NCBI GenBank assembly: GCA_905233525.1
Contig: CAJOEW010000004.1
Location: 1-37,487, forward strand
Direction: 5' to 3'
Length of the DNA stretch: 37,487 nucleotides
Source: an uncultured Synergistales bacterium
Lineage (GTDB): Bacteria > Synergistota > Synergistia > Synergistales > Aminobacteriaceae
Below are positions 15,834 to 25,471 of this stretch, one piece after another (the stretch's first letter is position 1; each line of letters starts with the position of its first letter). Below the pieces are notes generated by a model. It ran no database searches. It was not told where the DNA came from and saw only the letters and a list, made by a program, of their open reading frames with translations. A program made the position numbers and the translations under genes.

Positions 15834-16124
15834 ATGAAGCTTAAACCATTGGGCGACAGAATAGTTGTAAAAGTTTTGGCTCACGAGGAGAAAACTAAAA
15901 GCGGAATCGTTTTACCTGACACAGCTAAAGAGAAACCAACAGAAGGCGAAGTAATAGCGGTAGGTTCAGGAAAAATATTAGATAATGGACAAAAACAGCC
16001 GGTCGAATTAAAGCCAGGCGACAGAATTATATTCAGCAAATACGCAGGAACTGAAGTTAAGATCGACGGCGAAGAGCTTGTAATTTTCAGCGAGCGCGAT
16101 GTATTAGCTGTCATCGAGAAATAA
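15834..16124 (+). CDS. groES: Co-chaperonin GroES (Cpn10)
   Basis: The 96 residues begin [40 protein letters not shown], which includes the mobile loop that binds GroEL, and end [17 protein letters not shown]. It forms the heptameric lid of the chaperonin cage. AGGAGG precedes the ATG by about 10 bases. It is followed by groEL after 27 bases and shares CIRCE control. Confidence 0.97.
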   Translation: MKLKPLGDRIVVKVLAHEEKTKSGIVLPDTAKEKPTEGEVIAVGSGKILDNGQKQPVELKPGDRIIFSKYAGTEVKIDGEELVIFSERDVLAVIEK

Positions 16125-17789
<1,665 letters not shown>

Positions 17790-17827
17790 AGCCGAAAATT
17801 ATAGTAGACATAAAAATAACTTCATTG

Positions 17828-17859
17828 AGACTCTTGCTTTTACGCAGGAGTCTTTTTTT
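17828..17859 (+). terminator. Rho-independent terminator after groEL
   Basis: AGACTCTTGC (17828-17837) pairs with GCAGGAGTCT (17844-17853) through ten pairs (one G-U) with a 6-base loop, followed by a T run. Confidence 0.92.
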
Positions 17860-17890
17860 GCGCTTTAATTTTGCGTTTTTGTAAATCTTA

Positions 17891-17896
17891 TATAAT
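17891..17896 (+). promoter_or_regulatory. -10 box for dut
   Basis: A perfect TATAAT 35 bases before the dut start; the TTTTGC at 17869-17874 (16-base spacing) is a weak -35. Confidence 0.5.
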
Positions 17897-17931
17897 GTGC
17901 AAGTTTATATTTTTTCATAGGAGCTATAGAC

Positions 17932-18375
17932 ATGGACTTGCATATAAAAATTTCAAAAATAAATGAAGACGCTCATATACCTGAATATAAAACTCAAGGA
18001 TCTTCAGGAATGGATTTATATTCAGTTGATGATGTTAACATAGAAGCTTATAAGGCCGCGTTAATTTCAACAGGTCTTATAATTGAAATTCCTGACGGCT
18101 ATGAAGGTCAGGTCAGGCCGCGTTCTGGAATGGCTTTAAAATCTCAATTGACCGTATTAAATTCTCCAGGCACAATTGACTCAGATTATAGAGGCGAGAT
18201 CAAAATAATTTTATTCAACGCGAACGACAAAGCCATAAAAATTAACAAAGGCGATCGAATTGCACAACTTGTTATTATGCCGGTGATTCATGCAAAATTT
18301 GAGGTTGTTGACTCTTGCGAGCTTACCGAATCAAAACGAGGTGCAGGAGGTTTCGGAAGTACAGGAAATAAATAA
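17932..18375 (+). CDS. dut: Deoxyuridine 5'-triphosphate nucleotidohydrolase (dUTPase)
   Basis: The 147 residues carry all five trimeric dUTPase motifs in order: SSGMDLYS, RPRSGMALK, LNSPGTIDSDYRGEI (with the catalytic Asp), GDRIAQLVI and the C-terminal RGAGGFGSTG arm. It hydrolyses dUTP to dUMP and PPi, which keeps uracil out of DNA and supplies the dTMP pathway. SD AGGAG precedes the ATG by about 9 bases. Confidence 0.97.
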   Translation: MDLHIKISKINEDAHIPEYKTQGSSGMDLYSVDDVNIEAYKAALISTGLIIEIPDGYEGQVRPRSGMALKSQLTVLNSPGTIDSDYRGEIKIILFNANDKAIKINKGDRIAQLVIMPVIHAKFEVVDSCELTESKRGAGGFGSTGNK

Positions 18376-18406
18376 AACAACCGGCTTATAATTCGCTCGT
18401 GTGTAA

Positions 18407-18412
18407 TATAAT
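18407..18412 (+). promoter_or_regulatory. -10 box for hpf
   Basis: A perfect TATAAT 25 bases before the hpf start; no convincing -35. It would allow growth-phase-dependent expression separate from dut. Confidence 0.4.
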
Positions 18413-18437
18413 TTACTTAACTGGAGGTGTTTTATTC

Positions 18438-18965
18438 ATGGATATACGTTTTGTTCAGCGCGGTGCTGAGATTGAGGGCAGCTTAAGGGATTACATGGAG
18501 AAAAAAATTTCGCGCATGGAAAAATTTTTCAAGAAGATTCTTAACTGTCAAATTGTCATCAGCCAGCACAAAGGTAATTTTAACGTCGAGACTACGGCAA
18601 ACGCCAACGGTGTTATTTTGAGAGCCGAAGAGAACGCGCATGAGCCAAGAACAGCATTTGATCAGGCGTTAAAGAATTTAGAGCGCAGGATTAAAAAATA
18701 TAATTCTTACCTGAAAGATCATGCACAATTAAGCGTGAGTGATTTTACGTTCAGTGTTGAAGAGCCGGAAGAAATTAGCGACGCGCCGGAAATCAGTAAG
18801 ATCAAAAAGATTCAGATCCACCCGATGAACGCAGAAGAAGCTATTATGCAAATGGAATTAGTCGGCCATGCTTTTTTCATGTTCCAAAATGCTGACACAG
18901 GCGATATAAATGTTGTATACAAGCGCAAAAACGGAGCTTACGGATTATTAGAGCCTGAGCATTAA
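18438..18965 (+). CDS. hpf: Ribosome hibernation promoting factor, long form
   Basis: I start at ATG 18438 (MDIRFVQRGAEIEGSLRDYMEKK) because GGAGGTG sits about 9 bases upstream. The 175 residues have the N-terminal HPF/YfiA domain (residues 1-100, with RIKKYNSYLKDH) and the C-terminal dimerisation domain (about 118-175: KIKKIQIHPMNAEEAIMQMELVGHAFFMFQN). The long form alone pairs 70S ribosomes into 100S dimers in stationary phase. A strong terminator follows. Confidence 0.95.
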   Translation: MDIRFVQRGAEIEGSLRDYMEKKISRMEKFFKKILNCQIVISQHKGNFNVETTANANGVILRAEENAHEPRTAFDQALKNLERRIKKYNSYLKDHAQLSVSDFTFSVEEPEEISDAPEISKIKKIQIHPMNAEEAIMQMELVGHAFFMFQNADTGDINVVYKRKNGAYGLLEPEH

Positions 18966-18996
18966 ATTTTTGTGTTGATAATAATTTTTGAGATTG

Positions 18997-19026
18997 TCCC
19001 TCGATTTTTGGTCGAGGGATTTTTTT
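18997..19026 (+). terminator. Rho-independent terminator after hpf
   Basis: TCCCTCGA (18997-19004) and TCGAGGGA (19012-19019) form a perfect 8-bp stem with a 7-base loop, followed by seven T residues. The complementary strand has fewer T residues on its far side. Confidence 0.93.
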
Positions 19027-19039
19027 GAGCGTTTTAATT

Positions 19040-19762
19040 TTAAATATCCGCGTTTAACTGGTACGTGATATCTTTAATTTTTTTATCGCTTGAGAAACCG
19101 AATGACAAGTACGAAATTTCGTTAATGTTATATTTATAATTCACGTCGTTTTTTTCATCAGGCGAGCCTAATAATTTCGCAGCTTTGTCAATGCTGTCAC
19201 CGATCTTAATTCCGCCGAATGATTTATTATTTTGCGCCTTAGTGATATAAATCATGACAGGATTATTATTTAAAAATTCAACCTCGCAGCCATCCCAGAA
19301 AAATAAATTTTTATAATAATTTCTCACATCGCCTTCAATCGTTTGTTTTGGACGTGCTTTTGGTTCTCCGAGATTTGCGAAAGCTCTTAACGGTTTGCAG
19401 CCTGTATATTTAAACATCTCCGTAACAATTTTACATAACGCCGTTTTTTGTTCGTCGCCTCTAAATTGCGGAATAAAATACTGAGCAGCTACCCAACCTG
19501 TGCCGGCCTCTTCTGGGTGATCGATTTCATACCATGTCATGCCGTCGGAAGCAGTTACACCTAAAACTATAACGCGGTTAAATTCAAATAGTTTCGCTAA
19601 AATTTTTGAGTTAGTATTAGGATCCTCACGGACTCTTACGCCGTTGCCTGTACAAATTCCGATCGCAGGGAAAATCTTTATGCGTTCGTATTCTTCTGAA
19701 AACGCCTGCGGACAAAACATTAAGCACGAAATAATTAAACATGCAGTAAATAATTTTTTCAT
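19040..19762 (-). CDS. Exported SH3b-domain protein
   Basis: The 240 residues begin with a signal peptide (MKKLFTACLIISCLMFCPQAFS). A bacterial SH3 domain spans about residues 33-95 (GNGVRVREDPNTNSKILAKL, then DGMTWYEIDHPEEAGTGWVAAQYF). The C-terminal part (about 180-240) contains FGGIKIGDSIDKAAKLLGSPDEKNDV, which resembles the short alpha/beta repeat of SmpA/BLIP-like proteins. SH3b domains usually bind cell-wall or surface ligands, so an envelope role is likely but unproven. An AGGAGG SD lies 10 bases before the ATG. Confidence 0.83.
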   Translation of the reverse strand: MKKLFTACLIISCLMFCPQAFSEEYERIKIFPAIGICTGNGVRVREDPNTNSKILAKLFEFNRVIVLGVTASDGMTWYEIDHPEEAGTGWVAAQYFIPQFRGDEQKTALCKIVTEMFKYTGCKPLRAFANLGEPKARPKQTIEGDVRNYYKNLFFWDGCEVEFLNNNPVMIYITKAQNNKSFGGIKIGDSIDKAAKLLGSPDEKNDVNYKYNINEISYLSFGFSSDKKIKDITYQLNADI

Positions 19763-19789
19763 GTTGAAAGCCTCCTATTTTTGTATTTG

Positions 19790-19798
19790 ATTCTATCA
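19790..19798 (-). promoter_or_regulatory. Extended -10 for the SH3b protein gene
   Basis: On the minus strand TGATAGAAT (complement of 19790-19798) matches an extended -10 about 35 bases before the start; no clear -35. Confidence 0.4.
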
Positions 19799-19821
19799 CT
19801 CGCACAAATATTTAAGCTCAT

Positions 19822-19853
19822 ATGAAAATTTTAATGAGCGGTCGAATTTTCAT
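19822..19853. repeat. Inverted repeat in the gap between the SH3b and DUF2232 genes
   Basis: ATGAAAATT (19822-19830) and AATTTTCAT (19845-19853) form 9-bp arms around 14 bases. It could be a weak AT-rich terminator for the upstream rpsF operon (minus strand) or an operator for the SH3b gene. Confidence 0.45.
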
Positions 19854-19885
19854 GAAAGGAATTTTATTTTAATAACGCCTGAAAT

Positions 19886-20803
19886 TTATGACTGCCTGCG
19901 TTTTATATGCCAGCTGATCGCGCCCATTCCCATTATTATCACAAACGGCCACATCATAGGCAAAATTATCAACATCGCGAAAATTAAAGCCCTTAAAAAA
20001 TTATTTTTTGAAGTGTATTTATCAAGCAGCCAATTTATCAGCGATAAACCTTGAACGAATAATAACAGGTCGATCAAAATCTGAATATTGACCGCAAAAA
20101 AATATAACGTCGTGTATTCTTCCGCGTCGACGAAATAATTTAAAACCAGTCCGATTATTAAAGCAAAAATTAACGAGCGCGGAAATTTCCAATCTGAAAA
20201 TTTGTTAACGGTCACAGGCTTGACGCTCGCAGCACTGAAATATTTTTCGAGAACAGCGCCGCAGATAACATAATTTAAAAACGCCTCTATACCTGAATAT
20301 ATAATTACCATTAACGGAATCATATGAGGGAATATAAATAACACCCGTCTTGCAGCTGATATTATCTCTTGAGTATCTCCGCCGTAAAGCTGATTCAAAA
20401 TAATTAACATGTTCGCTATATCTATCTCGAAAAAATTTGAGCCTGTGAAAATTCTATAAGCGATCATTAAAATCAATTTGCCTAAGACAGCGACGGAAAA
20501 GCATATTAAAATATTTTGAGCGGCTGAATATTTTTTATCGGACTTCGCAAGCAAATATATAACGCCTGCAATCGGTGCAGAGTTTATAAAAAAATAAAAG
20601 GCCATGACCGGTGATATAAATAATAATAAAATGATCTCAATCAAAATTTCAGCAGCTATAGATTTTTTATGGCCGTCTAAACATGCAAGAACAGCCAGAG
20701 GCAACGCACAAAGCGAAAATCCTGCAAGACCAATAAAAGGAATAAATACTCCCGTAAAAATTAAAGCCAGCGAAATTATTACCGTTATTATTATCCGTGC
20801 CAT
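19886..20803 (-). CDS. YybS-like DUF2232 integral membrane protein
   Basis: The 305 residues are mostly hydrophobic with about eight membrane segments, starting MARIIITVIISLALIFTGVFI and ending in a basic tail (KRRQS). Length, topology and position directly downstream of rpsR match the DUF2232/YybS family, which follows rpsF-ssb-rpsR in many bacteria. An ECF-transporter S-component-like fold has been proposed for the family; the function is not established. It starts 15 bases after rpsR. Confidence 0.75.
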   Translation of the reverse strand: MARIIITVIISLALIFTGVFIPFIGLAGFSLCALPLAVLACLDGHKKSIAAEILIEIILLLFISPVMAFYFFINSAPIAGVIYLLAKSDKKYSAAQNILICFSVAVLGKLILMIAYRIFTGSNFFEIDIANMLIILNQLYGGDTQEIISAARRVLFIFPHMIPLMVIIYSGIEAFLNYVICGAVLEKYFSAASVKPVTVNKFSDWKFPRSLIFALIIGLVLNYFVDAEEYTTLYFFAVNIQILIDLLLFVQGLSLINWLLDKYTSKNNFLRALIFAMLIILPMMWPFVIIMGMGAISWHIKRRQS

Positions 20804-20818
20804 GACCTTTAAAAAATT

Positions 20819-21112
20819 TTAGTCCAATGAATAGGGAAGCAATGCCATATATCTAGCGCGTTTCACTGCTTCTGTAATTAAACGCTGGTGTTTAGCACAA
20901 TTACCAGTTACACGGCGTGGAATGATCTTACCGCGCTCGCTGATATATTTGCGTAATTTCTCAACGTCCTTGTAATCTACATGCTCCTGTTTCTCAACGC
21001 AGTAATAACAAAATCTCGGTCTGCGTCTTGAAGCTCCGCGTCTCATTGCACCGCCGCGCACTGTTGCTCCACCGCGTGAGTCGTTTTGCGCAATATTTTC
21101 ACGTTCATTCAT
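20819..21112 (-). CDS. rpsR: 30S ribosomal protein S18
   Basis: I start at MNERENIAQ (ATG at 21112) because AAAGGAGG lies about 10 bases before it; a longer ATG-started frame would put that SD inside the gene. The 97-residue protein carries [49 protein letters not shown]. The three Cys (FCYYC and NC) are compatible with a C+ (zinc-binding) S18. S18 pairs with S6 on the 30S platform, and both are encoded here. Confidence 0.96.
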   Translation of the reverse strand: MNERENIAQNDSRGGATVRGGAMRRGASRRRPRFCYYCVEKQEHVDYKDVEKLRKYISERGKIIPRRVTGNCAKHQRLITEAVKRARYMALLPYSLD

Positions 21113-21148
21113 AATTTTTAATCCTCCTTTCGCATTCATAAAGCAATT

Positions 21149-21667
21149 CTAAAACGGTATATCGTCGTCAGAATTACTATCATCAAAAGCACCGTCATTT
21201 AAGCTTTTGCCGAAATCGCCGCCGCCGTTAAAATTATCATTCATTCCGCCGGATCCGAACGTCTGATTCCATTCCTGGCTAAAATCACCAGCGTTATTAG
21301 AACCATTTTGACTTCTTGCTTGTTGGCGGTCGCCGTTTGAACTTCCAAGCATTGTTATATTATCGGCGTAAATATCTGTTGTAAATTTTTTTGATCCATC
21401 GCGTGCTACAAAGCTTCCGGTTTTAATTCTGCCCTCGACAAGAACTGGTGAGCCTTTACGCAAATACTTTCCGAGAGTTTCAGCCATAGCTCCCCAAACA
21501 ACAATAGGAATATAATCTACAACGTCCTGTAATTCGCCATTATTATTCTTGTATTTTGAATTGACCGCCAAATTAAAACGCATATAAGAACGCCTGTTAA
21601 CGGTGGATCTCAAATCAGGATCGGCTGTCAAATTTCCGGCCAGTATTACTTTATTGAAACCGCGCAT
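21149..21667 (-). CDS. ssb: Single-stranded DNA-binding protein
   Basis: The 172 residues start MRGFNKVILAGNLTADPDLRST. The ATG at 21667 has CAGGAG 10 bases upstream; an in-frame TTG two codons earlier would be too close to it. The OB fold occupies about residues 1-110, followed by a Gly/Asn/Gln-rich linker and the acidic tip DDDIPF that recruits repair and replication partners. It lies between rpsF and rpsR, as in many bacteria. Confidence 0.96.
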   Translation of the reverse strand: MRGFNKVILAGNLTADPDLRSTVNRRSYMRFNLAVNSKYKNNNGELQDVVDYIPIVVWGAMAETLGKYLRKGSPVLVEGRIKTGSFVARDGSKKFTTDIYADNITMLGSSNGDRQQARSQNGSNNAGDFSQEWNQTFGSGGMNDNFNGGGDFGKSLNDGAFDDSNSDDDIPF

Positions 21668-21689
21668 AAACAATCAGCTCCTGTCAAAA

Positions 21690-21971
21690 TTACTCATCTA
21701 CCACGAGCAGCAAGAATCTATAAAGATTCGCACGCAGTCCGAGAATACGCTTAAGTTCAAAAGTTTGCGCAGGCTCAAGCTCAAAATTGAACAGCACATA
21801 ATAACCTTCAGTCTTTTTGCGAATAGGATAAGCAAGGGTCTTTTTTCCCCATGCGTCAGTTTTTTTGACAGTGCCGCCTAAATTTGTGACAACCTCTTCG
21901 ATTTTAGCGGTCTCTTCTGACTGGTTCTCGATGCCGGCATCAAGAATTACGAGCATTTCATAATTACGCAT
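21690..21971 (-). CDS. rpsF: 30S ribosomal protein S6
   Basis: The 93 residues (MRNYEMLVILDAG, then GKKTLAYPIRKKTEGYYVLFNFELEP, then LRANLYRFLLLV) are S6 end to end. GGGAGGTG lies about 7 bases before the ATG. It is the first protein gene of the rpsF-ssb-rpsR-DUF2232 operon and is preceded by tRNA-Pro, about 110 bases upstream. Confidence 0.96.
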   Translation of the reverse strand: MRNYEMLVILDAGIENQSEETAKIEEVVTNLGGTVKKTDAWGKKTLAYPIRKKTEGYYVLFNFELEPAQTFELKRILGLRANLYRFLLLVVDE

Positions 21972-21999
21972 TACAACTTCACCTCCCTTCGGACAAACG

Positions 22000-22025
22000 G
22001 CCTCATGTTTAAAATTTACAGAGGC
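22000..22025 (-). promoter_or_regulatory. rpsF leader hairpin, candidate S6:S18 autoregulatory element
   Basis: In the mRNA sense, GCCTCTGT (complement of 22018-22025) pairs with ACA-T-GAGGC (complement of 22000-22008) with one bulged T and a 9-base AT loop, directly followed by CCG. Many bacteria have an S6:S18-binding structure with a conserved CCG in the rpsF leader. Position and CCG fit, but I cannot verify the fold. Confidence 0.3.
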
Positions 22026-22081
22026 AGGGCTATAAAAAAAGACTCGCGGTCAAAAACACAAGCCTTAATTATTTTTTCAAC

Positions 22082-22159
22082 TGGTCGGGACGAGAGGATT
22101 CGAACCTCCGACCCCCTGCACCCCATGCAGATGCGCTAGCCAGACTGCGCTACGTCCCG
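22082..22159 (-). tRNA. tRNA-Pro (anticodon GGG)
   Basis: On the minus strand the acceptor CGGGACG pairs with CGTCCCG. The D arm GCGC/GCGC, anticodon stem TCTGC/GCAGG with loop ATGGGGT (anticodon GGG) and T arm GGAGG/CCTCT with TTCGAAT are complete. Discriminator A and CCA are encoded. Confidence 0.96.
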
Positions 22160-22176
22160 AATTAAATACGCGAGAT

Positions 22177-22204
22177 ATTTTAACTGAAAATAATTGCACG
22201 TCAA
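22177..22204 (-). promoter_or_regulatory. Promoter of tRNA-Pro (and perhaps the rpsF operon)
   Basis: On the minus strand TTGACG (complement of 22199-22204), a 16-base spacer and TAAAAT (complement of 22177-22182) end about 18 bases before the tRNA 5' end. Confidence 0.7.
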
Positions 22205-22269
22205 GTTAATTACAGGTAATGCAAAAATTTTTATACACGCGAAAAATTTACAAGCTCAAAAAAAATTTC

Positions 22270-23685
22270 TTAAGGCTTCACAAATAAATATACGCTCATT
22301 AAAAATATTACAAGCACTGTGAAAAATTCTTGACGCTTAGTAAACCTGATACGCTTGCAAATTACATATACAAATGCCCAAATCCCTACACTCGCTAATA
22401 ATTCGCTGTATGGTATTTTATCGGTGATGTAAACGCTGAAATATTTAGATATATTATTCCAGAACGCAAATAAATTTTCTGCAGGTGTCAAAAATAATCC
22501 GCTGAAAGGAATTTTTAAGAACAGCATTATAATTCCTATACTCGCAAGCGAAAATACAAACGAAAAATATACAGGCGCAAATAAATTTAAAAATATACCA
22601 ACCGCAGGAAGATCACCGAATATATACGCAACTTGAGGAAATGTCGCCGCAAATACAACCGGACTTATTAAAAGCCATAAAAATTTTTTATTAACGCGGC
22701 TTCTATGCATGGCTGCGATCGTTAATGCCGCTATAACCGATAATCTATAGCCTATATCAAAATATAAATACGGCCATATTGTTAATAATAATACTCCTGC
22801 AAAACTCACGTTATTTAATCCGTTTGAAGGCCGCCCTAAAAATTTTGAGATTAGATAAACTTGAAGCATTAAGCCCGCTCGAAGTGCACTCGGTGAAGCT
22901 CCGGTTAAGATAATATAAAGCCATAATATCACGCTCAATATAATATTATTCTTGAAAAATAAACTTGCGCATAAAATTAAAATACCAACGTGAAAACCTG
23001 ATACCGCTAATAAATGACTCGTGCCTGTATTCCTGTGAAGCTCGCTTAATTTTTCGTCGCGTTCTCCTAATAATGCAGCCTTTAAATATGCGCATGTTAA
23101 TTCGTTCGTGTGAATTGAAAGCCAGCGTGAAATTAAAAATCTTAGTCTGTGCAAATTAAATTCCGGCTCTAAAACTTTTATATTGTAAATCGATAACCAG
23201 CCGTCTACATCATGCCCTCGCCAATATAAAAACTCGTTAAAGCCGCGTGATTTGATGTTTGATTTTTTAAGCGGTCTAGTTACTCCGTCAAATGTTATTC
23301 TCGTGCCTTCAGGATAATTTAAAAACGGCGTGCGTATTAAAAAATTTCCGGCGTGCGTTTTTATTACAGCGATGTGCATTTTTCCCCACGTACGAGTGAA
23401 TGTTACAAGACCTTCTGAACGTTTAAAAGTTATGTTTGATTTCGGCTCATCGTAAGCAAATGTAAAATATATTCTCAATGCACATACAAAGCTGATAAAA
23501 ATAATTGCAGCAAAAATTTTTAACTGGCCTTTACGATCGCGCGTGTATGTGAAAATTAAAAGCCATGCGCAAATAACAGGAGCTGATAAAATCAAATGCC
23601 ATTGTCCAAATTTTATAGCGAGCGCAATCCCTGATATTAAGCCTCCGAAAATTGCGAGCATAGGAAATTCAACAAGCAAAGGCAT
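22270..23685 (-). CDS. comEC: ComEC/Rec2-type DNA uptake channel, without metallo-beta-lactamase domain
   Basis: The 471 residues comprise N-terminal membrane segments, a soluble beta-rich domain of DUF4131 type (about 85-175) and the Competence (PF03772) polytopic region with the hallmark GTSHLLAVSGFHVGIL near residue 225 and SALRAGLML. Full-length ComEC is usually 700-800 residues with a C-terminal metallo-beta-lactamase domain; this protein ends after the last membrane segments and no such domain is encoded next to it. It follows comEA by 10 bases, so the two form one DNA-uptake operon. Confidence 0.9.
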   Translation of the reverse strand: MPLLVEFPMLAIFGGLISGIALAIKFGQWHLILSAPVICAWLLIFTYTRDRKGQLKIFAAIIFISFVCALRIYFTFAYDEPKSNITFKRSEGLVTFTRTWGKMHIAVIKTHAGNFLIRTPFLNYPEGTRITFDGVTRPLKKSNIKSRGFNEFLYWRGHDVDGWLSIYNIKVLEPEFNLHRLRFLISRWLSIHTNELTCAYLKAALLGERDEKLSELHRNTGTSHLLAVSGFHVGILILCASLFFKNNIILSVILWLYIILTGASPSALRAGLMLQVYLISKFLGRPSNGLNNVSFAGVLLLTIWPYLYFDIGYRLSVIAALTIAAMHRSRVNKKFLWLLISPVVFAATFPQVAYIFGDLPAVGIFLNLFAPVYFSFVFSLASIGIIMLFLKIPFSGLFLTPAENLFAFWNNISKYFSVYITDKIPYSELLASVGIWAFVYVICKRIRFTKRQEFFTVLVIFLMSVYLFVKP

Positions 23686-23695
23686 TTTTTTATAA

Positions 23696-24427
23696 TCACC
23701 TGATCAAAATCTGATCGCGCATTTTATTTAATTTTGCTTCACCAATTCCGCGAATATTTAATAAATCTTCGACAGTGTGAAATCTTCCGTGAGCATTTCT
23801 ATATTCAATTATTCTGCGTGCTGTAACAGTTCCAACACCGCGCAATTTAATTAACTCGTTTTCAGAAGCGTAATTTATATCAACTAGATCCGAATTATTT
23901 CGAACGCCGTTATTTTTTTCGTAGACGATATCATAATCATTAACGCGCGTTTTAATCGGAGTGCCTGGCGCATTTATTTGAGTGCTTATTTGATTTTGCA
24001 ATTGATTATCATTCTCGTATATCGTTTGAACATGAACATGCGACTCATCTTTTAAGCGTGCTGATAAATTTATGTGTGTGCTGTCAGCTTGTGGCGTAAA
24101 ACCTCCTGCAGCTTCGATCGCCTGAAAAATCCTGGAATCCTCGGATAATATATATACGCCTGATTTTTTTACAGCGCCGGTTACGTAGACATATATTTTT
24201 TTATTATCTTGATCGGGTTTTATTTCGTCAGGCTGTTTAGAAATTTCGTTGTTAAGATTTTCGCCGGCTGGTTGTGAAAAATTTCCGCTCTCATCGTTCA
24301 CAGGAATAATCAATCCTACGATCAAACCTGCCAGAATAAATAATAATAAACCTGACACAGGAATGAAAAATTTTTTATTCGCCATGAAAATATTTTTAAG
24401 CTCGTCAATTTTAAAAAAAACGTTCAA
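23696..24427 (-). CDS. comEA: Competence protein ComEA, SLBB plus helix-hairpin-helix DNA receptor
   Basis: The 243 residues start at TTG 24427 (AAAGGAG about 13 bases upstream). A single membrane anchor (about 19-41) is followed by an acidic Asn-rich linker. An SLBB domain covers about 76-135 (YVYVTGAVKKSGVYIL, AAGGFTPQADSTHINLS). Two helix-hairpin-helix motifs close the protein (ASENELIKLRGVGTVTARRII; TVEDLLNIRGIGEAKLNKM). It binds incoming double-stranded DNA at the outer face of the membrane and hands it to ComEC, encoded just downstream. Confidence 0.93.
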   Translation of the reverse strand: MNVFFKIDELKNIFMANKKFFIPVSGLLLFILAGLIVGLIIPVNDESGNFSQPAGENLNNEISKQPDEIKPDQDNKKIYVYVTGAVKKSGVYILSEDSRIFQAIEAAGGFTPQADSTHINLSARLKDESHVHVQTIYENDNQLQNQISTQINAPGTPIKTRVNDYDIVYEKNNGVRNNSDLVDINYASENELIKLRGVGTVTARRIIEYRNAHGRFHTVEDLLNIRGIGEAKLNKMRDQILIR

Positions 24428-24506
24428 TTTCGTAACAACACTCCTTTAAATTTAAGCTGATTTGAATTATATTTCAGTTCAGAAATTTTTAAGGAGGCAA
24501 TTTTTT

Positions 24507-25049
24507 ATGCTTTATGATTATTACGTTGTTGACACAAAAAATCAGCAAGTACCACTGAAAAATTTTGAAGGTAAAGTAATTTTAATCGTCAATACTGCTA
24601 CAGGTTGCGGCTTCACTCCTCAATATGAGCAGCTCGAAAAAATGTATGAGCAATATCATGATCAAGGCTTTGAAATTATTGATATTCCCTGCAATCAGTT
24701 CGGCGGTCAGGCTCCAGGAACAGATCAGGAAATCCACCAGTTTTGCACGCTCAATTACAACACGAAATTTTTACGCATGAAGAAATCCGACGTTAATGGC
24801 GCAAATGCATTACCGTTATACAAATTCTTAACTACCTCGCAAAAATTTAACGGCTTCGATAAAGATAATAAATTAACGTCAGTGCTTGAACAAATGCTCG
24901 CTAAAGAGGATCCGGATTTTGCTAAGAAGTCTGATATCAAATGGAACTTTACAAAATTCGTAGCTGACCGTAAAGGAAATGTAATCGCCCGTTTTGAACC
25001 TACAGCCGATATGAGTAAAGTTGAAGCCTGTGTAAAATCATTGCTGTAA
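24507..25049 (+). CDS. Glutathione peroxidase family (thiol peroxidase, Cys type)
   Basis: I start at ATG 24507 because AAGGAGG lies 9 bases upstream; the longer in-frame start at 24462 would be upstream of that SD. The 180 residues have the GPx fold signatures NTATGCGFTPQYEQLEKMY (peroxidatic Cys, TGC codon, not selenocysteine), DIPCNQFGGQAPGTDQEI and IKWNFTKFVADRKGNV with the conserved Trp-Asn-Phe. Bacterial Cys-GPx enzymes are usually reduced by thioredoxin, and a thioredoxin gene follows by 23 bases. Confidence 0.94.
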   Translation: MLYDYYVVDTKNQQVPLKNFEGKVILIVNTATGCGFTPQYEQLEKMYEQYHDQGFEIIDIPCNQFGGQAPGTDQEIHQFCTLNYNTKFLRMKKSDVNGANALPLYKFLTTSQKFNGFDKDNKLTSVLEQMLAKEDPDFAKKSDIKWNFTKFVADRKGNVIARFEPTADMSKVEACVKSLL

Positions 25050-25072
25050 ATTTCGGAGGCTAGTTATAAAAA

Positions 25073-25387
25073 ATGGTGAAGAAAATTTTAAACGACGATG
25101 CAACAGAATTAAGCGCGAGCAAGTTTGCATTATTGGACGTTTCTGCAACATGGTGCGGACCTTGTAAAATTCTTGCGCCGATTATTGAAGAGCTGTCAGA
25201 AGAATACGCCGGCAAAGTTGATTTTTATAATGCTGATGCCGAAGAAAATCCGGAGCTTTCACAAAAATTAGGCGTTCGTAATATTCCGTACATCGCATTT
25301 TTCAAAAACGGTGAATTGATCGCAAATACTGTAGGCGTTCAACAAAAAGAGTCTTTATCAGAATGGATAGACGCTTGCATGGCCTAA
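25073..25387 (+). CDS. Thioredoxin
   Basis: The 104 residues contain SATWCGPCKILAPIIEEL (CGPC active site near residues 29-32) and the cis-Pro block VRNIPYIAFFKNGE, with the full length of a classic thioredoxin. SD GGAGG precedes the ATG. Its position after the Cys-type peroxidase suggests it is the electron donor for peroxide removal. It is probably a specialised second thioredoxin rather than the general TrxA, but this cannot be told from the window. Confidence 0.93.
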   Translation: MVKKILNDDATELSASKFALLDVSATWCGPCKILAPIIEELSEEYAGKVDFYNADAEENPELSQKLGVRNIPYIAFFKNGELIANTVGVQQKESLSEWIDACMA

Positions 25388-25407
25388 CGCGTTATTAAAA
25401 AAATAAA

Positions 25408-25460
25408 CCGCGCTCGAAAAATTGCATTAAACAAAATCCGGCGCGGCTAATTAAATTTTT
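25408..25460. terminator. Possible bidirectional terminator between trx and the convergent membrane-protein gene
   Basis: CCGCGC (25408-25413) can pair with GCGCGG (25441-25446) over a long AT-rich loop, with a T run (25456-25460) beyond. The large loop lowers confidence. Confidence 0.35.
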
Positions 25461-25471
25461 AATTACGTAAA

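Noticed and set aside
24580-24630. Selenocysteine in the glutathione peroxidase
   Set aside because: The peroxidatic position is a TGC (Cys) codon, with no in-frame TGA.
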